Source: an uncultured Bacilli bacterium (GTDB taxonomy: Bacteria; Bacillota_I; Bacilli_A; RF39; UBA660). Taken from it: a stretch of 6,354 bases of DNA. The notes below the pieces were generated by a model that saw nothing but the letters and a program-made list of their open reading frames with translations, made no database searches and was not told where the DNA came from. The position numbers and the translations under genes were made by a program. Below are positions 5,952 to 6,354 of the stretch, piece by piece. The number at the start of each line of letters is the position of its first letter. Position 1 is the first letter of the stretch. The DNA lies in NCBI GenBank assembly GCA_944329545.1, contig CALVIK010000089.1, positions 1-6,354 on the forward strand, read 5' to 3'.

Positions 5952-6354
5952 ATGCAAAAGTTAAGTAAAAGACAAAAAAATAATCTAATAATAGGTGGCT
6001 TATGCTGTATATTACTACTTATGGGTATTGGATATGCAGCTTTTAATGCGCAGCTAAAAATAAATGGAACAAGTAATATTTCAAGTAACTGGCGCGTACT
6101 AATAACAGATATCACAAGTAGTGATGTAGTAGGAGATGCCAGTAATGAAGTAGAACCAACACATACTGAAACAACGGCAACATTTAGTACTAATTTAGTA
6201 AGTCCAGGAGATTCAATAACATATACGATAACAGTAGCTAACCAAGGAAGTATAGATGCTGTACTTAGAAGCATTGATGTTAATACTGGAAGTAATGAAG
6301 CTATTAAGTTTGTTACAAGTGGAATAGAAGAAGGAGATATTTTATTAAAAGAAA
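5952..6354 (+). CDS. Exported surface protein with N-terminal membrane/signal segment and DUF11-like domain (3' truncated)
   Basis: The frame from ATG 5952 is open to the window end (134 complete codons). AAAGGAAG lies about eight bases upstream. Residues 1-10 are basic (MQKLSKRQKN), residues 11-30 form one hydrophobic segment (LIIGGLCCILLLMGIGYAAF), followed by NAQLKINGTSNISSNWRVLITDI. This layout, hydrophobic helix then GYAAF, recalls SipW-dependent signal peptides of TasA-like secreted proteins, though the match is loose. Around residues 81-105, LVSPGDSITYTITVANQGSIDAVL matches the DUF11/TIGR01451-type extracellular repeat, found in adhesins and wall proteins. The composition (many T, S, N, few K after the helix) also fits an extracellular protein. 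Whether it is anchored, polymerised or released cannot be told because the C-terminus is outside the window. It is divergent from the double-HTH regulator. Confidence 0.8.
   Translation, partial: MQKLSKRQKNNLIIGGLCCILLLMGIGYAAFNAQLKINGTSNISSNWRVLITDITSSDVVGDASNEVEPTHTETTATFSTNLVSPGDSITYTITVANQGSIDAVLRSIDVNTGSNEAIKFVTSGIEEGDILLKE

Noticed and set aside
5840..6274. 144-codon minus-strand frame at the right end
   Set aside because: It is antisense to the surface protein gene, runs across the divergent promoter region, and overlaps the start of the HTH regulator; the plus-strand gene has a promoter, ribosome site and domain match.

Overview
The window is very AT-rich, uses the standard code (no in-frame TGA; stops are TAA), has strong AGGAGG-type ribosome sites, sigma-A-type promoters and a T-box leader. 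This points to a low-GC Gram-positive bacterium (Bacillota, perhaps an uncultured gut Bacilli/Mollicutes-like lineage). The lineage is inferred from style only. No rRNA, tRNA, CRISPR array or recognisable insertion sequence is seen.

Layout. (1) 1-312: the 3' end of a plus-strand gene for a putative AlbA_2/COG2865-type ATP-binding regulator ending in a winged helix. (2) 313-539: no supported gene; an 11-bp inverted repeat and a possible 31-codon hydrophobic ORF. (3) 540-1840: a solitary AAA ATPase of the AAA_14/DUF4143 family (COG1373), bracketed by two identical 30-bp palindromes. The left copy supplies part of the -35 box and the right copy overlaps the stop codon and doubles as terminator. 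(4) 1850-3793, minus strand: arginyl-tRNA synthetase (argS) with its own terminator, a complete T-box leader with a plausible CGC (Arg) specifier, and a consensus promoter. (5) 3801-5421, plus strand: a divergently transcribed membrane protein joining a DUF975 domain to an ABC_trans_CmpB (DUF1113) domain, ending in a terminator shared with (6). (6) 5412-5846, minus strand: a small regulator with two tandem Cro/CI-type HTH domains. (7) 5891-6354, plus strand: promoter and first 134 codons of an exported surface protein, cut by the window end.

How the genes relate. Most are single-gene transcription units with visible promoters and terminators; I see no multi-gene operon. argS should respond to uncharged tRNA-Arg. 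The double-HTH regulator and the surface protein gene share a 105-bp divergent control region, so regulation of one by the other is plausible but unproven. The most unusual structure is the ATPase gene between identical palindromes with an asymmetric core. It could be a recombination-mobilised cassette, a terminator-insulated gene or an autoregulated one; the sequence alone does not decide. I did not find a clearly new multi-gene system.
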